57,749 nt of DNA from Marinilabiliaceae bacterium (GCA_021443545.1 JABUTU010000042.1:1-57749), one strand, 5' to 3'; shown: positions 43,802-56,297, numbered from the stretch's first letter. A program made the numbers and translations. The notes: generated from the sequence alone by a model not told the origin.

Positions 43802-45454
43802 ATGGTAAAAATCAACATAACAAACATTGGCAAAATCATAGAGATAGAAGCCGGTAAAACGCTCGGCGAGATTGCTGCTGAGCTAAAAATAAAACTAAAA
43901 TACTCTATCCTTGGAGCTATTGTCAACAACAAAACAATGGGTCTCACATACAGAATATACCAGCCCAAAAGAATAACATTCTTCGACATAACACATCCTG
44001 AGGGTTTAAGGACGTACACGCGCTCTCTACGATTCATGCTGTACGCTGCTTTGAAGGACACACTTCCTCATGCGAAGCTGGAGATCCGGCACTCCGTATC
44101 GAGAGGCCTCTACTGCGAAGTCTTTCAGAACGGAATCGCTTCTATATCCAACGTCGAGATAGAGAAAGTTAGAGACAGAATGCGCCAACTCACAAAATTG
44201 GCCCTTCCTATTATTCGTCAGGAACTTGAAACTTCGCAAGTTCTTGATATGATTAAGGAACACGACGAACAGAGACGTCTCCTCGAAGGGCATGGCGATA
44301 TATACACGACAATTCACACATTGGAACAACATAATGCAGTGCTATACGGAGACCTGGTTCCTAACACTGGTATTATTGATGTGTACGACCTTACGCCATA
44401 TCACAATGGCATGTTACTATCCCTTCCCGAGACATCTAACCCTGAACAAGTTGCGCAGATAACAAAACAGGATAAGATGTTCTCTGTCTTCATCGAATTC
44501 GACCAGTGGCTTAAGGCCCTTAAGATACAAAACCTTGCCGACCTTAACGAGGCCATCTCAAACGGACAAGGGAATAAGGTACTTCAAGTAGCTGAAGCCC
44601 TTCACGAAAAGAAAATTGCTGCAATAGCCGATCAAATTGCAAACCGACCAAATGTCAAATTCATTATGATAGCAGGTCCATCTTCAAGCGGCAAAACGAC
44701 ATTCAGCAAACGACTTGCTCTTCAGCTTATAGTCAATGGAATAACGCCTGTCAATCTGTCGATTGATGACTACTTCGTCAATAGAGAGCTTACACCACGT
44801 GACGCAAATGGTGATTATGATTTTGAGGCGGTTGAGGCTATTGACGTCAAACTTTTCAACCAACAATTAACACAACTTCTTAATGGTGAAGAGGTTGAAA
44901 TTCCTAAATTCAATTTCAAAACTGGCTCTCGTTACTATGACGGAACAAAACTTCAAATGCATGAGGGCGACGTACTTGTAATAGAGGGGACTCACGCCCT
45001 TACGCCTCAACTTACATATCTTGTTCCTAAAGAATCAAAATTCGGAATTTACATCTGCCCTATGGCCTCTATTAACATGGATGGTATATCCCGAATCCAT
45101 ACTACTGATAACCGTCTCATACGACGCATGGTCAGAGACTACAAGACGAGAGGCTATTCAGCTTCTGATACTATTGCAAGATGGCCAAGCGTCCGTCACG
45201 GAGAGGATGTTCATATCTACCCAAATCAGGAGTTTGCCGACGTAATGTTCAACACTGCTTTGTGCTATGAACTGTCGGTCCTCAAAGCTCAGGCTGAGCC
45301 CATATTGTTAGAGGTAGCACGAAATTCCGAGCAATATGCCGAGGCACGTCGCTTGCTAAGGATGCTCTCGTACGTTAAGAGTCTCAAACCAGAGAATATT
45401 CCCCCGACATCAATTCTCAGAGAGTTCTTAGGCGGAAGTTCTTTTGAATACTAA
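43802..45454 (+). CDS. Nucleoside kinase with ThrRS-like N-terminal domains (uridine kinase family)
   Basis: 550 residues. N-terminal TGS-like domain (about 1-60) and a ThrRS-editing-like domain (HSVSRGLYCEVF near 98) precede a P-loop kinase domain with Walker A GPSSSGKTT at about 292-300, SIDDYF near 320 and VIEGTHAL near 395, typical of uridine/phosphoribulokinase enzymes. The expected reaction is ATP-dependent phosphorylation of uridine or another nucleoside; substrate is not proven. This fusion is common in Bacteroidota. It converges on yraN with only 2 bases between the stops and no terminator. Confidence 0.88.
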   Translation: MVKINITNIGKIIEIEAGKTLGEIAAELKIKLKYSILGAIVNNKTMGLTYRIYQPKRITFFDITHPEGLRTYTRSLRFMLYAALKDTLPHAKLEIRHSVSRGLYCEVFQNGIASISNVEIEKVRDRMRQLTKLALPIIRQELETSQVLDMIKEHDEQRRLLEGHGDIYTTIHTLEQHNAVLYGDLVPNTGIIDVYDLTPYHNGMLLSLPETSNPEQVAQITKQDKMFSVFIEFDQWLKALKIQNLADLNEAISNGQGNKVLQVAEALHEKKIAAIADQIANRPNVKFIMIAGPSSSGKTTFSKRLALQLIVNGITPVNLSIDDYFVNRELTPRDANGDYDFEAVEAIDVKLFNQQLTQLLNGEEVEIPKFNFKTGSRYYDGTKLQMHEGDVLVIEGTHALTPQLTYLVPKESKFGIYICPMASINMDGISRIHTTDNRLIRRMVRDYKTRGYSASDTIARWPSVRHGEDVHIYPNQEFADVMFNTALCYELSVLKAQAEPILLEVARNSEQYAEARRLLRMLSYVKSLKPENIPPTSILREFLGGSSFEY

Positions 45455-45456
45455 AA

Positions 45457-45825
45457 TCATAGGCAGTTTGCAGCATTAAAGGCATCCTTTATGTGCTCCA
45501 GCTGGAAGGGAGGTTTATAGCCTACCAACGATATAACGTCGAAACGAGCATTACCACGAAAGCTCTTCTGACGACAATAAACATCAGCGCAGGAAACGAT
45601 ATTCTTCATTTTCTGCGCTGTTATTGCTTCTAATGGTGACCCAAAATCTGATGTCGCTCTTGTCTTGACCTCAATGAAAACCAACTGTTTTCCATCAAGA
45701 GCTATTACATCAAGATCCTTATGTGCCAATTTCCAATCTCGCTCCACAATGACATATCCATTCAACTGAAGATAGCTACACGCATAATCCTCACCCAACT
45801 TCCCCAATTCATTGTGCTGTGCCAT
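45457..45825 (-). CDS. yraN: YraN family (UPF0102) endonuclease-like protein
   Basis: 122 residues with the nuclease-like core of the family: LGKLGEDYACSYLQ at the start, HKDLDVIALDGKQLVFIEVKTR (Asp, Glu-x-Lys) near 35-57, and KMKNIVSCADVY. The usual HxELDI is HKDLDV here, a mild change. Related to Holliday-junction-resolvase-like folds, but function is unproven. 5 bases after the DUF4293 gene. Confidence 0.9.
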   Translation of the reverse strand: MAQHNELGKLGEDYACSYLQLNGYVIVERDWKLAHKDLDVIALDGKQLVFIEVKTRATSDFGSPLEAITAQKMKNIVSCADVYCRQKSFRGNARFDVISLVGYKPPFQLEHIKDAFNAANCL

Positions 45826-45830
45826 ACAAA

Positions 45831-46286
45831 TTAACGCAAGCGATTCAGACTTCTAATCAACTCCTCATCTTTTCTGATTTTTCCATATGCACCAATCAGC
45901 AAGATTGAAGAGACAAGTGGCAATGACAACGACCAGTGGAAATGCCAATTCATGTCAAGAGAATTTGCCACAAGAATATTGCTTAGCAACATAATGATAG
46001 CCAAGGCTATTGATAATGTAGCACATATAGTTGAAACTCTCATCTGAAGCAAGCGATTTCTATATAGAAAAATCGCAAGAAAGGAGAGTAATGTCGTGAT
46101 AGATAGCATTATAGCCAAAGGCCACAAGTAAATTAGCACTCCCCCGTTAATAGCATCTACAACACTATAGAAAGTAATATTCACTAACCCTATCTCACCA
46201 GATATATGTCCCAAATCAATAAAAAACAACGATGTAAGGGCTGCCACAGCCAATAATATATATATTGTTTGAATTCTTTGTATCAT
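45831..46286 (-). CDS. DUF4293 family membrane protein
   Basis: 151 residues. Starts with the family signature MIQRIQT and has four hydrophobic segments (about 7-23, 45-72, 86-106, 115-133) and a charged C-terminus (RKDEELIRSLNRLR). Bacteroidota-specific, function unknown. First gene of a two-gene operon with yraN, reading away from the rpoC terminator with its own -7 element. Confidence 0.85.
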   Translation of the reverse strand: MIQRIQTIYILLAVAALTSLFFIDLGHISGEIGLVNITFYSVVDAINGGVLIYLWPLAIMLSITTLLSFLAIFLYRNRLLQMRVSTICATLSIALAIIMLLSNILVANSLDMNWHFHWSLSLPLVSSILLIGAYGKIRKDEELIRSLNRLR

Positions 46287-46323
46287 ACCATTTATACTTA
46301 CTTATAGTTTTTGTTAGCAACAG

Positions 46324-46331
46324 CAAAAATA
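46324..46331 (-). promoter_or_regulatory. -7 promoter element of DUF4293-yraN
   Basis: TATTTTTG on the minus strand, perfect TAnnTTTG, between the rpoC terminator and the DUF4293 ATG, leader about 30 bases. No TTG at -33. Confidence 0.5.
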
Positions 46332-46348
46332 AGCATTATATTCTAACG

Positions 46349-46382
46349 AAAAAGCCCATCACTGATTTTTCAGCAATGGGCT
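46349..46382 (-). terminator. Intrinsic terminator of the rpoBC operon
   Basis: Minus strand: AGCCCATTGCTGA, 4-base loop, TCAGTGATGGGCT (13 bp, two G-U pairs) followed by TTTTC. 19 bases after the rpoC stop. The plus strand also carries CCTTTTTA after the hairpin, so it could work both ways. Confidence 0.85.
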
Positions 46383-46401
46383 CCTTTTTATAGTAAATTC
46401 A

Positions 46402-49400
46402 TTATGCCATTAAATCAGCATGTGTACGATGGTTCACGTGGATATCAAGATCATCTTTTGAGCCCACGATATCATCACCCAAACGAGGAGTTCCAGTACC
46501 TGCTGGAATCAAGTGACCGCAGATAACGTTCTCCTTCAAGCCAAGCAGATAGTCCTCTTTAGCCATAATTGCTGCCTCGTTAAGCACCTTGGTAGTCTCC
46601 TGGAATGAAGCGGCCGACATGAAACTCTTCGTTCCGAGTGCTGCACGCGTGATACCTTGAAGAATCTGACTTGAAGTAGCTGCAACGGCATCGCGAGCCT
46701 CTACAAGCTTAAGATCCTTACGCTTGAGTTGTGAATTCTCATCACGAAGTCGACGTGCCGATACAATCTGACCGGCATGGAGATTAGTAGAATCTCCAGC
46801 ATCGAGGATAACCTTCTTACCCCAAAGGCTATCATTCTCCTCCATAAAGTCAATCTTATCGACAACCTCTTTCTCAAGGAAGTTAGAATCGCCTGGATCG
46901 TCAATCTCAACCTTGCGCATCATCTGACGCACAATGATTTCGAAGTGCTTATCATTAATCTTAACACCCTGGAGGCGATATACATCCTGAACTTCATTAA
47001 CTATGTACTCCTGAACAGCGGTAGGACCAAGTATAGCGAGAATATCTGATGGTGTTATTGCGCCCTCAGACAAACGTGTACCTGCACGCACATAATCCTC
47101 TTCCTGTACGAGGAAGTCCTTGGTTGTCGGTATCAGATACTTCTTCTGTTCACCTGTCTTCGCAGTGATGATAATCTGACGGTTACCACGTATCATCTTA
47201 CCGAATGAGACTGTACCATCAATCTCTGCAACAACAGCAGGATTACTTGGGTTACGAGCCTCAAAGAGCTCGGTAACTCGTGGGAGACCACCAGTGATAT
47301 CACCAGCACCCTTAGACGCTGAACGTGGAGTCTTTGCAATTGTCATACCTTGACGAATATCCTCGCCCTCAGAAACTGCAACATGAGCACCTACAGGCAA
47401 TGTATAGCGACGAAGTTCCGTTCCATCATTATCGACAATATGAATTTCAGGACTTGACTTCGTTCTGTCGTGGCTCTCAATGATAACCATCTCCGTGAAG
47501 CCTGTCATCTCATCGGAAACTTCCTTATAGTTGACACCTTCATACATATTGACGAACTTAACGCGACCTGTCTTCTCTGTGATGATAAGACCATTATATG
47601 GATCTGTCTCGCATATCACTGTACCCTTGGTAATCATCTGACCCTCCTTAACGAAGAGCTTAGAACCATGAGGGATAGGATGAGTAGCAATTACATTATC
47701 ACGACGCTCTGGATTAACGATACGCAACTCAGTCTGACGGCTGAGAACGACATCCATCTCCTTACCATTCTCATCAGTGTAAGGAACACTACGCAACTCC
47801 TCGATTTCAACCAAACCATCATACTTAGATACGATGTTGTTGTCCGACGACACATTAGATGCCACACCACCGACGTGGAATGTACGGAGCGTCAACTGTG
47901 TACCAGGCTCACCGATAGACTGAGCTGCTATGACACCAACAGCCTCTCCAAGATGTACCATTCGACCAGTTGCAAGGTTTCGGCCATAACACTTAGCACA
48001 TACACCATGCTTTGATTCACATGTGAGTACTGAGCGTATCTCAACCTTTTCAATTGGTGACTCCTCTATAATCTGAGCCTTAACCTCTGTAATCTCTTCA
48101 CCAGCACCAACTATCAACTCGCCAGTAAGTGGATGATATACATCATGTACTGAGACACGACCAAGAATGCGCTCGTAGAGCGATGCAACCTCCTGATCAT
48201 TATTCTTGATAGCTGTACATGTCAAACCTCTAAGTGTTCCACAATCGTCTTGAGTTATAATCACATCGTTCGATACATCAACGAGACGACGTGTCAAGTA
48301 ACCAGCATCGGCAGTCTTCAATGCAGTATCAGCAAGACCCTTACGTGCACCGTGAGTAGAGATAAAGTACTCAAGAGCAGAGAGACCCTCCTTAAAGTTG
48401 GCAAGGATAGGGTTCTCAATAATCTGACCACCCTCAGCACCAGACTTCTGTGGTTTTGCCATCAAACCACGCATACCACAAAGCTGACGTATCTGCTCCT
48501 TAGAACCACGGGCTCCAGAGTCAAGCATCATATATACTGAATTGAATCCCTGACGATCACTCGACAACTGTTTCATCAATATGTCAGTCAATTCAGCATT
48601 GACATGAGTCCAAATATCAATAACCTGATTGTATCGTTCGTTATTGGTGATAACGCCCATGTTGTAGTTGCTCATGACAACCTCAACATCCTCGTTACCC
48701 TTTTGAACTATCGACTCCTTCTCTGCTGGTATAATAACATCCGAGAGGTTAAACGACAAACCACCTTCAAACGCCATACGATAACCCATATTTTTCACAG
48801 CATCAAGAAATTCTGCTGTCTTAGGTATACCACATACCTTCTGAACATGGCTAATTATATCTCGTAGAGACTTCTTAGTAATAAGCTTATTTATATATCC
48901 AGCCTCAGGAGGAACAACCTTATTGAAGAGAATTCGGCCGACCGTGGTCTTAATCATCTTAAGAACAATCTTACCATTCTCATCAACATCATGAGTACGG
49001 ACCGTAACCTCAGCGTGAAGTTCAGCTCTCTTCTCATTATATGCTATCTCAGCCTCTTCTGGAGAGTAGAATACCAACCCCTCACCCTTAGCTCCAGAAC
49101 GTGGTTTGGTTATGTAGTACAAACCAAGAACCATATCCTGCGATGGCACAGTGATTGGTGCACCATTAGCTGGATTCAGAATATTCTGAGAAGCAAGCAT
49201 CAGCAACTGAGCCTCCAACACAGCAGCATTTCCAAGTGGCAAATGTACTGCCATCTGGTCACCATCGAAGTCGGCATTGAAAGCCGTTGTTGCAAGAGGA
49301 TGCAATTGAATAGCCTTACCCTCAATCATCTTTGGCTGGAAAGCCTGAATACCCAAACGGTGAAGTGTTGGTGCACGGTTTAGAAGAACTGGGTGGTTCT

Positions 49401-50694
49401 TCATAACGTTCTCGAGAATATCCCAAACTACTGGCGACTTCTTGTCGACAATCTTCTTTGCCGACTTAACAGTCTTCACGATACCACGCTCAATGAGTTT
49501 GCGGATAATGAAAGGCTTATATAACTCCGCTGCCATGTACTTAGGAAGTCCGCATTCATTCATACGGAGTTCAGGACCTACGACAATTACGGAACGAGCA
49601 GAATAGTCAACACGTTTACCCAAAAGGTTCTGACGGAATCGTCCCTGCTTACCCTTCAAGCTATCGCTCAATGACTTAAGGGCACGATTCGAATCAGTCT
49701 TAACCGCATTCGACTTACGTGAGTTATCAAACAATGAGTCGACTGCCTCCTGAAGCATACGTTTCTCATTGCGGAGAATAACCTCTGGAGCCTTTATTTC
49801 AATCAGTCGCTTAAGACGGTTGTTTCGTATGATTACCCTACGATAGAGATCATTGAGATCTGATGTAGCAAAACGGCCACCATCCAGAGGAACAAGCGGA
49901 CGCAACTCAGGTGGAATCACTGGAACGACCTTAACAACCAACCACTCAGGCTGGTTTGCACCATGCGATGCTCGGAACGACTCAACAACCTGCAAGCGCT
50001 TAAGAGCCTCATTCTTGCGCTGCTGTGATGTCTCACGATTTGCAGAATCTCTCAGACTATATGCAAGTTCATCAAGGTCTAAGCGTTTCAATAGCATCTC
50101 GAGAGCTTCAGCACCCATCTTGGCAATGAACTTGTTTGGATCATCATCCTCAAGATACTGGTTATCCTTGGGTAGTCTGTCCATCAACTCAACATACTCC
50201 TCTTCGCTCAAGAAATCAAGAGTGTTTACTGGATGCGTCTCGTCATTAGCTAAAACACCAGGCTGAACAACTACATATCGCTCGTAATACACAATTGCAT
50301 CAATCTTCTTTGAAGGAAGACCAAGCAAGCAACCAATCTTATTTGGCAACGACTTAAAATACCAGATATGAGCGACAGGGACAACAAGTTGGATATGTCC
50401 CATGCGCTCGCGGCGTACCTTCTTCTCCGTCACCTCTACGCCGCAACGATCACATACGATACCCTTATAACGAATACGCTTATACTTACCGCAATGACAT
50501 TCATAATCCTTTACAGGACCAAAAATGCGCTCACAAAAGAGTCCGTCTCGTTCAGGTTTGTATGTACGATAGTTGATGGTCTCTGGCTTGAGGACCTCAC
50601 CACTCGATAAATCAAGTATCTCCTCTGGTGAAGCAAGACCAATAGAGATCTTTGAGAAGTTACTTTTTGTTTTTTGTTCTCTTCTAAACGCCAT
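46402..50694 (-). CDS. rpoC: RNA polymerase beta' subunit
   Basis: 1430 residues, catalytic subunit of RNA polymerase. N-terminal zinc site Cys66, Cys68, Cys81, Cys84; active-site NADFDGD near 470-477 whose Asp residues hold Mg; second zinc site with [11 protein letters not shown] near 895; C-terminal clamp and omega contacts. Length is typical of Bacteroidota beta' (about 1425-1435). Starts 25 bases after rpoB. Confidence 0.99.
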   Translation of the reverse strand: MAFRREQKTKSNFSKISIGLASPEEILDLSSGEVLKPETINYRTYKPERDGLFCERIFGPVKDYECHCGKYKRIRYKGIVCDRCGVEVTEKKVRRERMGHIQLVVPVAHIWYFKSLPNKIGCLLGLPSKKIDAIVYYERYVVVQPGVLANDETHPVNTLDFLSEEEYVELMDRLPKDNQYLEDDDPNKFIAKMGAEALEMLLKRLDLDELAYSLRDSANRETSQQRKNEALKRLQVVESFRASHGANQPEWLVVKVVPVIPPELRPLVPLDGGRFATSDLNDLYRRVIIRNNRLKRLIEIKAPEVILRNEKRMLQEAVDSLFDNSRKSNAVKTDSNRALKSLSDSLKGKQGRFRQNLLGKRVDYSARSVIVVGPELRMNECGLPKYMAAELYKPFIIRKLIERGIVKTVKSAKKIVDKKSPVVWDILENVMKNHPVLLNRAPTLHRLGIQAFQPKMIEGKAIQLHPLATTAFNADFDGDQMAVHLPLGNAAVLEAQLLMLASQNILNPANGAPITVPSQDMVLGLYYITKPRSGAKGEGLVFYSPEEAEIAYNEKRAELHAEVTVRTHDVDENGKIVLKMIKTTVGRILFNKVVPPEAGYINKLITKKSLRDIISHVQKVCGIPKTAEFLDAVKNMGYRMAFEGGLSFNLSDVIIPAEKESIVQKGNEDVEVVMSNYNMGVITNNERYNQVIDIWTHVNAELTDILMKQLSSDRQGFNSVYMMLDSGARGSKEQIRQLCGMRGLMAKPQKSGAEGGQIIENPILANFKEGLSALEYFISTHGARKGLADTALKTADAGYLTRRLVDVSNDVIITQDDCGTLRGLTCTAIKNNDQEVASLYERILGRVSVHDVYHPLTGELIVGAGEEITEVKAQIIEESPIEKVEIRSVLTCESKHGVCAKCYGRNLATGRMVHLGEAVGVIAAQSIGEPGTQLTLRTFHVGGVASNVSSDNNIVSKYDGLVEIEELRSVPYTDENGKEMDVVLSRQTELRIVNPERRDNVIATHPIPHGSKLFVKEGQMITKGTVICETDPYNGLIITEKTGRVKFVNMYEGVNYKEVSDEMTGFTEMVIIESHDRTKSSPEIHIVDNDGTELRRYTLPVGAHVAVSEGEDIRQGMTIAKTPRSASKGAGDITGGLPRVTELFEARNPSNPAVVAEIDGTVSFGKMIRGNRQIIITAKTGEQKKYLIPTTKDFLVQEEDYVRAGTRLSEGAITPSDILAILGPTAVQEYIVNEVQDVYRLQGVKINDKHFEIIVRQMMRKVEIDDPGDSNFLEKEVVDKIDFMEENDSLWGKKVILDAGDSTNLHAGQIVSARRLRDENSQLKRKDLKLVEARDAVAATSSQILQGITRAALGTKSFMSAASFQETTKVLNEAAIMAKEDYLLGLKENVICGHLIPAGTGTPRLGDDIVGSKDDLDIHVNHRTHADLMA

Positions 50695-50719
50695 ATTAAG
50701 TAGAGAGTTAATTTTTTAC

Positions 50720-53700
50720 TTATTCAAGTGTGACACTCAAACCGAGGCCACGCATCTCATGGAGGAGCACATTAAGTGACTCTGGAATACCAGGAGTTGG
50801 CATAACATCGCCCTTAACAATAGCCTCATAAGCCTTTGCGCGTCCCATCACATCATCAGACTTAACTGTGAGTATCTCTTGGAGTATATTCGCTGCGCCG
50901 AATGCCTCGAGCGCCCAAACCTCCATCTCTCCGAAACGCTGTCCACCGAACTGAGCTTTACCTCCAAGTGGCTGCTGGGTAATAAGAGAGTAAGGACCAA
51001 TTGAACGAGCGTGCATCTTATCATCAACCATGTGTCCCAACTTAAGCATGTAAACAACGCCAACAGTTGCTGGTTGATGGAACCTTTCGCCAGTACCTCC
51101 ATCATACAGATATGTACGACCTACATCAGGAACACCAGCCTTACGAGTAAGTTCTGTAATCTGATCCAGAGATGCTCCGTCAAATACTGGTGTAGCATAC
51201 TTCTGACCAAGGATACGACCTGCCCATCCGAGAACTGTCTCATATATCTGACCAAGGTTCATACGTGATGGCACACCCAGAGGGTTAAGTACTATATCAA
51301 CAGGAGTACCATCATCAAGGAACGGCATATCCTCAAGACGAACTATACGAGACACGATACCCTTGTTACCGTGACGTCCCGCCATCTTGTCACCTACGCG
51401 AATCTTACGCTTCTTGGCAATGTATACCTTGGCTATCTGCATAATGCCAGAAGGAAGTTCATCTCCGATTGTAGCGTTATATGTCTTACGCTTCTCTATC
51501 GACTCAAACTCCTTATACTTCATGCGATAGTTGTGAATCACACGATAGATGAGTTCATTATTATTCTTGTCAGTTGTCCACTTTTGCGGATTGACATTCA
51601 TATAATCAATATCCTGGAGGATATTCTTAGTAAACTTAACGCTCTTGGCTACTACCTCTACACCATAAACGTCCTTAACACCCTGAGATGCCTTACCGCT
51701 TATGAGAGATGTCAATTTTTCAATAAGTATTCCACGCAACTCATCAACACTTGCCTGGAACTCCTCCTGAATCTTTGCCAAAACCGCCTTTTCAGCGTTA
51801 CGAGAACGTCTATCCTTAACAATCTTAGAGTATAGCTTGCGTCCTATGACAACACCATTCAATGAAGGAGTAGCTTTCAATGATGCATCCTTGACATCAC
51901 CAGCCTTATCTCCAAATATTGCACGCAGGAGCTTCTCCTCAGGTGTAGGATCACTCTCACCCTTAGGTGTAATCTTTCCTATCAGGATATCACCAGGCTT
52001 AACGTGAGCTCCTATACGGATTATACCATTCTCATCCAAGTCCTTTGTTGCATCCTCACCGACATTAGGGATATCAGATGTCAACTCCTCCATACCACGC
52101 TTTGTATCGCGAACTTCAAGAGAATACTCATCAACGTGAACAGATGTAAATATATCCTCACGTACCGCACGCTCTGAAAGCACAATGGCATCTTCGAAGT
52201 TATATCCCTTCCATGGCATGAACGCCACTTTCAAGTTACGTCCGAGAGCGAGCTCTCCGTTGTTCGTTGAATATCCTTCAGATAGAATCTGACCCTTCAC
52301 AACTCTTTCGCCCTTCTTAACGATTGGACGGAGGTCGATAGAGGTGCTTTGGTTAGTCTTTTGGAATTTAGGAAGAATGTACTCCTTTGTATCTGGGTCG
52401 AAACGAACGAATCGCTCGTCCTCAGTATAATCGTAGCGAACTACAATCTTGTTGGCATCAACATAGTCGATAACACCATCCTTCTCTGCTGCAATCTGGG
52501 TACGAGAGAACCTTATTATAGGCTCTTCAAGACCAGTTCCAACGATAGGCGACTCTGTACGAATCAATGGTACAGCCTGACGCATCATGTTGGATCCCAT
52601 CAATGCACGGTTTGCGTCATCATGCTCGAGGAATGGAATGAGAGATGATGCAACTGATGCAATCTGATTTGCTGCAATATCAATCAACTCTACCTGATCT
52701 TTTGTAACAACAGGGAAGTCGGCATCCTGGTGCGCTTTGACACGCTCTGCTGTGATATTACCCTCATCATCCATCTCAGTTATGGCCTGAGCTACAATCT
52801 TATGCTCCTCTTCCTCAGCCGACATATATTTAAGACCCTCATCCGACAAGTCAACCTTGCCATCCTTAACAACACGATAAGGAGTCTCTACAAATCCAAG
52901 ATTATTAATCTTTGAGAAGATTGTGAGAGATGATATAAGACCGATGTTCGGACCTTCTGGAGTCTCAATAGGGCAAAGACGACCGTAATGAGTATAATGG
53001 ACATCTCGAACCTCGAAGCCTGCGCGCTCTCTTGAGAGACCACCAGGACCGAGTGCTGACATACGACGCTTGTGCGTAACCTCAGCCAATGGATTTGTTT
53101 GGTCCATAAACTGAGAGAGAGCATTCGTTGCAAAGAAACTATTAATTACCGATGCAATAGTTTTACTATTGATGAGATCAACAGGAGTGAAAACCTCATT
53201 ATCGCGAACGTTCATACGTTCACGTATAGTTCTTGACATACGTGCAAGACCTATTGCAAACTGGTTTGCCAACTGCTCACCAACAGTACGCACACGACGG
53301 TTACTCAAGTGGTCGATATCATCTACCGAAGCCTTAGAGTTGAGCAACTCAATCAAATGCTTGATAATCTCAATCATATCCTCCTTCGTGAGGACACGGA
53401 TATTCTTATCTGTATTGAGATTTAATTTCTGGTTAAGTCTGTAACGACCCACCTCACCCAAATCGTAACGCTTATCAGAGAAGAAAAGCTTATCTATCAC
53501 GTCGCGCGCTGTTGCCTCATCTGGTGGGTCTGCATTACGCAACTGACGATAAATATAGACTACAGCCTCCTTCTCAGAGTTACATGGGTCTTTCTCTAAC
53601 GAGTTATATATAATGGCGAAATCCGTGTTAGCAACCTCCTTATGAATGAGAATTGTCTTAGCACCAGAGTCAATGATTTCATCGAAATCATTTTCGCTGA

Positions 53701-54526
53701 GAACTGTCTCACGGTCTCTTATCACTTCATTTCTTTCAATAGATACCACCTCACCGGTATCCTCGTCGACAAAATCCTCCACCCATGACTTAAGGACACG
53801 GGCAGCCAGTTTTCTGCCTACGCACTTTTTAAGATTTGCCTTGTTTACCTTAACCTCTTCTGCAAGGTCAAAAATCTCGAGAATATCTTTATCTGACTCA
53901 AAACCAATGGCACGTAACATTGTAGTGACCGGTAATTTCTTCTTACGGTCGATGTACGCATACATTACGTTATTGATGTCAGTTGCGAATTCTATCCATG
54001 AGCCTTTGAAAGGAATAATTCGTGCTGAATAGAGCTTCGTGCCATTAGCATGAACACTCTGTCCAAAGAATACACCTGGTGAACGATGCAACTGCGATAC
54101 AATGACGCGCTCTGCTCCATTTATCACAAAGCTACCCTTCTCTGTCATATATGGAATCATTCCCAAGTAAACATCCTGAACCACTGTATCGAAATCCTCA
54201 TGCTCAGGGTCATTGCATGACAAACGCAGAGTGGCCTTAAGAGGAACATTATAGGTCAAGCCCTGTTCCAGACACTCTTGGATAGTATAGCGAGGAGGAT
54301 CGATGCTATAATCCAAAAATTCCAATACGAAATTGTTTCTCGTATCGTTTATTGGGAAATTTTCTTGAAAGACTTTATATAGTCCTTCGTTTTTTCTGTC
54401 TTCCGCAGTTGCTCCGAGCTGGAACAGTTCACGGAATGACTTTAGCTGAACTTCGAGAAAATCGTTAAACGGCAGTGGTTTCTTTAACGAAGTAAAGCTT
54501 ATCCTTTCGGCTGTTTTTGAATTCAT
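50720..54526 (-). CDS. rpoB: RNA polymerase beta subunit
   Basis: 1268 residues. Rifampicin-binding region near 465-500 reads [12 protein letters not shown]...[14 protein letters not shown], with the Asp, His and Ser positions that commonly mutate to resistance in the sensitive state. C-terminal blocks [12 protein letters not shown] near 1050 and [15 protein letters not shown] near 1185 form the catalytic interface with beta'. Normal length for the order. A hairpin separates it from rplL, pointing to partial termination or processing that sets the ratio of L7/L12 to polymerase. Confidence 0.99.
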   Translation of the reverse strand: MNSKTAERISFTSLKKPLPFNDFLEVQLKSFRELFQLGATAEDRKNEGLYKVFQENFPINDTRNNFVLEFLDYSIDPPRYTIQECLEQGLTYNVPLKATLRLSCNDPEHEDFDTVVQDVYLGMIPYMTEKGSFVINGAERVIVSQLHRSPGVFFGQSVHANGTKLYSARIIPFKGSWIEFATDINNVMYAYIDRKKKLPVTTMLRAIGFESDKDILEIFDLAEEVKVNKANLKKCVGRKLAARVLKSWVEDFVDEDTGEVVSIERNEVIRDRETVLSENDFDEIIDSGAKTILIHKEVANTDFAIIYNSLEKDPCNSEKEAVVYIYRQLRNADPPDEATARDVIDKLFFSDKRYDLGEVGRYRLNQKLNLNTDKNIRVLTKEDMIEIIKHLIELLNSKASVDDIDHLSNRRVRTVGEQLANQFAIGLARMSRTIRERMNVRDNEVFTPVDLINSKTIASVINSFFATNALSQFMDQTNPLAEVTHKRRMSALGPGGLSRERAGFEVRDVHYTHYGRLCPIETPEGPNIGLISSLTIFSKINNLGFVETPYRVVKDGKVDLSDEGLKYMSAEEEEHKIVAQAITEMDDEGNITAERVKAHQDADFPVVTKDQVELIDIAANQIASVASSLIPFLEHDDANRALMGSNMMRQAVPLIRTESPIVGTGLEEPIIRFSRTQIAAEKDGVIDYVDANKIVVRYDYTEDERFVRFDPDTKEYILPKFQKTNQSTSIDLRPIVKKGERVVKGQILSEGYSTNNGELALGRNLKVAFMPWKGYNFEDAIVLSERAVREDIFTSVHVDEYSLEVRDTKRGMEELTSDIPNVGEDATKDLDENGIIRIGAHVKPGDILIGKITPKGESDPTPEEKLLRAIFGDKAGDVKDASLKATPSLNGVVIGRKLYSKIVKDRRSRNAEKAVLAKIQEEFQASVDELRGILIEKLTSLISGKASQGVKDVYGVEVVAKSVKFTKNILQDIDYMNVNPQKWTTDKNNNELIYRVIHNYRMKYKEFESIEKRKTYNATIGDELPSGIMQIAKVYIAKKRKIRVGDKMAGRHGNKGIVSRIVRLEDMPFLDDGTPVDIVLNPLGVPSRMNLGQIYETVLGWAGRILGQKYATPVFDGASLDQITELTRKAGVPDVGRTYLYDGGTGERFHQPATVGVVYMLKLGHMVDDKMHARSIGPYSLITQQPLGGKAQFGGQRFGEMEVWALEAFGAANILQEILTVKSDDVMGRAKAYEAIVKGDVMPTPGIPESLNVLLHEMRGLGLSVTLE

Positions 54527-54567
54527 TTAATTGTTGTTGTTGTTTGTAGAACTTAATAACCGAAAAC

Positions 54568-54601
54568 ACGAAAAGGTAAGGAGTTTGAGTCAAACTCCTT
54601 A
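54568..54601 (-). terminator. Hairpin between rplL and rpoB (likely attenuator)
   Basis: GGTAAGGAGTTT, 5-base loop, AAACTCCTTACC on the minus strand (12-bp perfect stem), followed by TTTTCG. The short T-run suggests incomplete termination. In Escherichia coli the same gap holds an attenuator and an RNase III site, so a like role is inferred. Confidence 0.65.
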
Positions 54602-54624
54602 CCAATCCTTATTATAGGATGTTA

Positions 54625-55002
54625 TTATTTAAGTTCAACTTCAGCACCAGCCTCTTCGAGTTTTGCCTTGAGAGCCTCTGCTTCTGCCTTAGAGATCTTC
54701 TCCTTAACAGCTACTGGAGCCTTGTCAACGAGTTCCTTAGCCTCCTTAAGGCCAAGACCTGCATTCTCCTTAACAGCCTTAACTACGCCGAGCTTCTGTG
54801 CACCTGCGTTCTTAAGGATGACGTCAAACTCAGTCTGCTCAGCTGCTGCTGCTGCACCTGCTGCTGCTGGAGCTGCTGCTACTGCTACTGCTGCTGCTGC
54901 TGGCTCAATGCCATACTCGTCCTTGAGGACTGCTGCGAGTTCGTTAACTTCTTTAACTGTGAGGTTTACCAAATCCTCAGCGAGTTTTTTGATATCTGCC
55001 AT
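54625..55002 (-). CDS. rplL: 50S ribosomal protein L7/L12
   Basis: 125 residues. Stalk protein that recruits translation GTPases. N-terminal dimerisation domain (about 1-33), Ala-rich hinge (about 34-53) and C-terminal factor-binding domain with [19 protein letters not shown] and [15 protein letters not shown]. 30 bases after rplJ. Its hinge explains the GCT-rich run seen on the plus strand near 54840-54900. Confidence 0.98.
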   Translation of the reverse strand: MADIKKLAEDLVNLTVKEVNELAAVLKDEYGIEPAAAAVAVAAAPAAAGAAAAAEQTEFDVILKNAGAQKLGVVKAVKENAGLGLKEAKELVDKAPVAVKEKISKAEAEALKAKLEEAGAEVELK

Positions 55003-55032
55003 TTTATTTAAAATTATTGAGTTCGAAAAAAA

Positions 55033-55554
55033 TTATTTGTTACTTAAAGTTTCAAGAACGCCATGGATCTTATTACCAGCTGCACCCTGAAGTGCAGATA
55101 TAACGTTCTTAGCAGGAGATTGCAAGAGAGCAATGATATCAGCAATAAGCTCATTCTTACTCTTGATTGCAACAAGTTCGTCGAGGTGCTGAGCACCAAC
55201 ATATACGGACTGCTCTACATAAGCACCCTTCAGCGAAGGCTTATCGCTTGTCAAGTTGAATTGCTTTATCAACTTTGCAGGCTCATTACCAGTGTTCGTA
55301 AACATAATTGCTGACGAACCCTTAAGAGCTGCATCTAAAGCTGAATACTCCTCCTCGTTGATAGACTTGAGAGCCTTTACAAAGATGGTATTCTTTACAA
55401 CCATCAACTTGATATCCTTGTTGAAGCACTCACGACGGAGTTTACTGGTCTGTTCAGCATTCAAGCCTGAAAGGTCTACAACATAGAAATGTGCATACTC
55501 CTTTACAATCTCTGTTAACTGACCAATGAGAGTGTTCTTATCTTCTTTCTTCAT
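55033..55554 (-). CDS. rplJ: 50S ribosomal protein L10
   Basis: 173 residues. Anchors the L7/L12 dimers at the base of the stalk. MKKEDKNTLIGQLTEIVKEY start, LSGLNAEQTSKLRRE near 35, VVKNTIFVKAL near 55 and a C-terminal helix for L7/L12. Only 28 bases separate it from rplA, so there is no room for a large separate L10 leader between these genes. Confidence 0.98.
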   Translation of the reverse strand: MKKEDKNTLIGQLTEIVKEYAHFYVVDLSGLNAEQTSKLRRECFNKDIKLMVVKNTIFVKALKSINEEEYSALDAALKGSSAIMFTNTGNEPAKLIKQFNLTSDKPSLKGAYVEQSVYVGAQHLDELVAIKSKNELIADIIALLQSPAKNVISALQGAAGNKIHGVLETLSNK

Positions 55555-55582
55555 ACGATTCTCGGTTTTCGCTGTTAAAAAA

Positions 55583-56278
55583 TTAAGCTTCTAATGACTT
55601 AAAGTCAACATGAATACCAGGACTCATGGTACTAGAAACATAAACACTCTTGACGTAAGTACCCTTAGCTGCTGAAGGCTTCAACTTCATGATAACACTG
55701 ATAAACTCCTTGACATTGTCAACTATCTTAGCAGCGTCGAACGATACCTTCGCTACTGAAGCATGTACAATACCAAATTTATCGACCTTAAAGTCAATCT
55801 TACCAGCCTTGACCTCTGCTACGGCCTTTGCAACATCCATGGTTACTGTGCCACTCTTTGGGTTTGGCATAAGTCCGCGAGGACCAAGCACACGACCGAG
55901 AGCACCAACCTTAGGCATGATTGCAGGCATAGTGATGATGACATCAACATCAGTCCAGCCACCTTTGATCTTTTCGATATACTCTTCAAGACCAACATAA
56001 TCAGCACCCGCTGCTTTAGCTTCTGCTTCCTTATCAGGTGTACAGAGTACCAATACACGTACCTGCTTACCTGAACCATGAGGGAGTACACATACACCAC
56101 GAACCATCTGATTCGACTTACGTGGATCGACACCAAGGCGGACATCAACGTCAACCGAAGCATCAAACTTGGTAGTAGTAATCTCTTTTACAAGAGCTGC
56201 TGCCTCGTCAATTGCATACTGCTTACCTGCCTCAATCTTTGCTAAAGCTAACTTTCTGTTTTTCGTTAGTTTTGTCAT
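55583..56278 (-). CDS. rplA: 50S ribosomal protein L1
   Basis: 231 residues. Forms the L1 stalk and, in many bacteria, represses its own operon by binding the message. [19 protein letters not shown] start, [17 protein letters not shown] near 92, [30 protein letters not shown] near 113-142. 19 bases after rplK. Confidence 0.98.
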   Translation of the reverse strand: MTKLTKNRKLALAKIEAGKQYAIDEAAALVKEITTTKFDASVDVDVRLGVDPRKSNQMVRGVCVLPHGSGKQVRVLVLCTPDKEAEAKAAGADYVGLEEYIEKIKGGWTDVDVIITMPAIMPKVGALGRVLGPRGLMPNPKSGTVTMDVAKAVAEVKAGKIDFKVDKFGIVHASVAKVSFDAAKIVDNVKEFISVIMKLKPSAAKGTYVKSVYVSSTMSPGIHVDFKSLEA

Positions 56279-56297
56279 TGTCGCAAATGGGTATTAA

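Noticed and set aside
54835..54905. GCT/CTG-rich tandem-like repeat on the plus strand
   Set aside because: It is the alanine-rich hinge of L7/L12 read on the other strand, not a microsatellite. The 130- and 140-residue plus-strand frames over it are shadows.
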